Source: Lachnospiraceae bacterium GAM79 (lineage in GTDB: Bacteria > Bacillota > Clostridia > Lachnospirales > Lachnospiraceae). Taken from it: 64,000 nucleotides of DNA. Position numbers and translations under genes: made by a program. Shown here piece by piece: positions 63,431 to 64,000 of the stretch. Numbering within the stretch: the first letter of the stretch is position 1; every line of letters starts with the position of its first letter. The notes beneath the pieces are model-generated. The model saw nothing but the letters and a program-made list of their open reading frames with translations. It was not told where the DNA came from and did no database searches. The stretch is from contig CP085928.1 in assembly GCA_020735665.1 (NCBI GenBank), positions 1,846,501 through 1,910,500 of the forward strand, written 5' to 3'.

Positions 63431-64000
63431 CTACTGCTCCCGGAAAATGATATTTCCTGTCGCTGCATCCATCTCGTCTACAATTGCAAGGGATTCCAGA
63501 TGATATCCCAGATTCCGGATGATCTGTCCGCCGGTCTGGAAGCCTTTTTCGATTACGATACCGATTCCCGCAACATTTGCACCGGCTGATGTCACGATAG
63601 AGATCAGTCCCTGAAGGGCACAGCCATTTGCAAGGAAGTCATCAATGATCAGAACATTGTCGTCCGGATTCAAGAACTTCTTTGACACGATAACCTGATT
63701 CTTACATTTGTGGGTAAAGGATTCTACCTCTGCCACATACACTTCACCTTCTATATTGATGCTTTTTGATTTCTTCGCAAAGATAACAGGCACATCAAAC
63801 TGTCGCGCTGCCACACATGCGATCCCGATTCCGGATGCCTCGATCGTGAGAATCTTATTGATCGGCGTTCCTTCAAAACGCTTCTTAAATTCTTCACCGA
63901 TCTGGTCAAATAACCGGATGTCCATCTGGTGATTCAAAAAGCTGTCAACCTTTAATACATTTCCTTCTTTGACAATTCCGTCTTTTACAATTCTTTCTTC
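63431..64000 (-). CDS. xpt: Xanthine phosphoribosyltransferase (5' end outside window)
   Basis: 190 codons are visible; the frame is open to the window edge and only the first few residues are missing ([13 protein letters not shown] is near the N-terminus, as in B. subtilis Xpt). The PRPP-binding motif is [25 protein letters not shown] and FAKKSKS fit Xpt. It salvages xanthine to XMP. A purine riboswitch often lies upstream but would be outside the window. Confidence 0.94.
   Translation of the reverse strand, partial: EERIVKDGIVKEGNVLKVDSFLNHQMDIRLFDQIGEEFKKRFEGTPINKILTIEASGIGIACVAARQFDVPVIFAKKSKSINIEGEVYVAEVESFTHKCKNQVIVSKKFLNPDDNVLIIDDFLANGCALQGLISIVTSAGANVAGIGIVIEKGFQTGGQIIRNLGYHLESLAIVDEMDAATGNIIFREQ

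Overview
The window looks like a chromosomal segment of a gut-type Lachnospiraceae (Clostridia, low-GC Firmicutes). Signs are strong AGGAGG ribosome binding sites, TTGACA/TATAAT promoters, a split transketolase, CdaA/CdaR, a TagD/TagF-type wall polymer operon, AzlCD, an Amt-PII fusion and an agr/LytTR-type signalling cluster. No rRNA, tRNA, prophage, integrase or CRISPR array was seen. Most genes are on the minus strand.

Layout. 1-7 kb: partial membrane protein, Lys-rich 41-aa peptide, Hsp20 under a CIRCE element, Amt-PII fusion with an unusual leader, SotB-like exporter, alanine/glycine:cation symporter. 7.5-18 kb: 2-hydroxyacid dehydrogenase; a wall-polymer operon (1331-aa CDP-glycerol glycerophosphotransferase, TagD, GDPD protein); an HD hydrolase-polyphosphate kinase pair. 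18.5-29.9 kb: citrate synthase with a MarR-like regulator, two-subunit transketolase, sirtuin, c-di-AMP cyclase and CdaR, two unknown membrane proteins, cytoplasmic GH5 glycosidase divergent from an AraC regulator. 29.9-40.8 kb: AT-rich accessory region with a ~1.9-kb duplication carrying two secreted repeat proteins, three nuclease-fold genes (YhcG, NERD, Rpn), a DUF1016 pseudogene, tandem repeats and an unknown protein with an XRE regulator. 40.8-49.5 kb: AzlCD, SGNH esterase, MarR-regulated heterodimeric ABC exporter, KdpDE-like two-component pair. 49.6-53.5 kb: LytTR signalling cluster with two complementary half-sensors, a predicted LytTR-driven short RNA and an Fst-like type I toxin locus. 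53.7-64 kb: MarR and two MATE exporters, aldo/keto reductase, GalE, an SOS-type radical-SAM DNA repair pair, a 22-aa Cys-rich peptide and xanthine phosphoribosyltransferase (5' end outside the window).

The strongest unexplained signal is two families of large intergenic hairpins, ten copies in all, mostly at operon ends. Family 1 (six copies, one diverged) has a conserved apical CGGTACTAAG...CTAAGGACCG module; family 2 (four copies) has a conserved TGTCTGA...GAGTT internal-loop module. In both, the long outer arms differ in sequence between copies yet stay self-complementary, which suggests selection on RNA structure. Other good leads are the LytTR-driven short transcript, the Fst-like toxin with converging antisense RNA, the LexA-boxed leaderless radical-SAM gene, and a four-fold 51-52-bp array of GGGTAT/ATACCC dyads.
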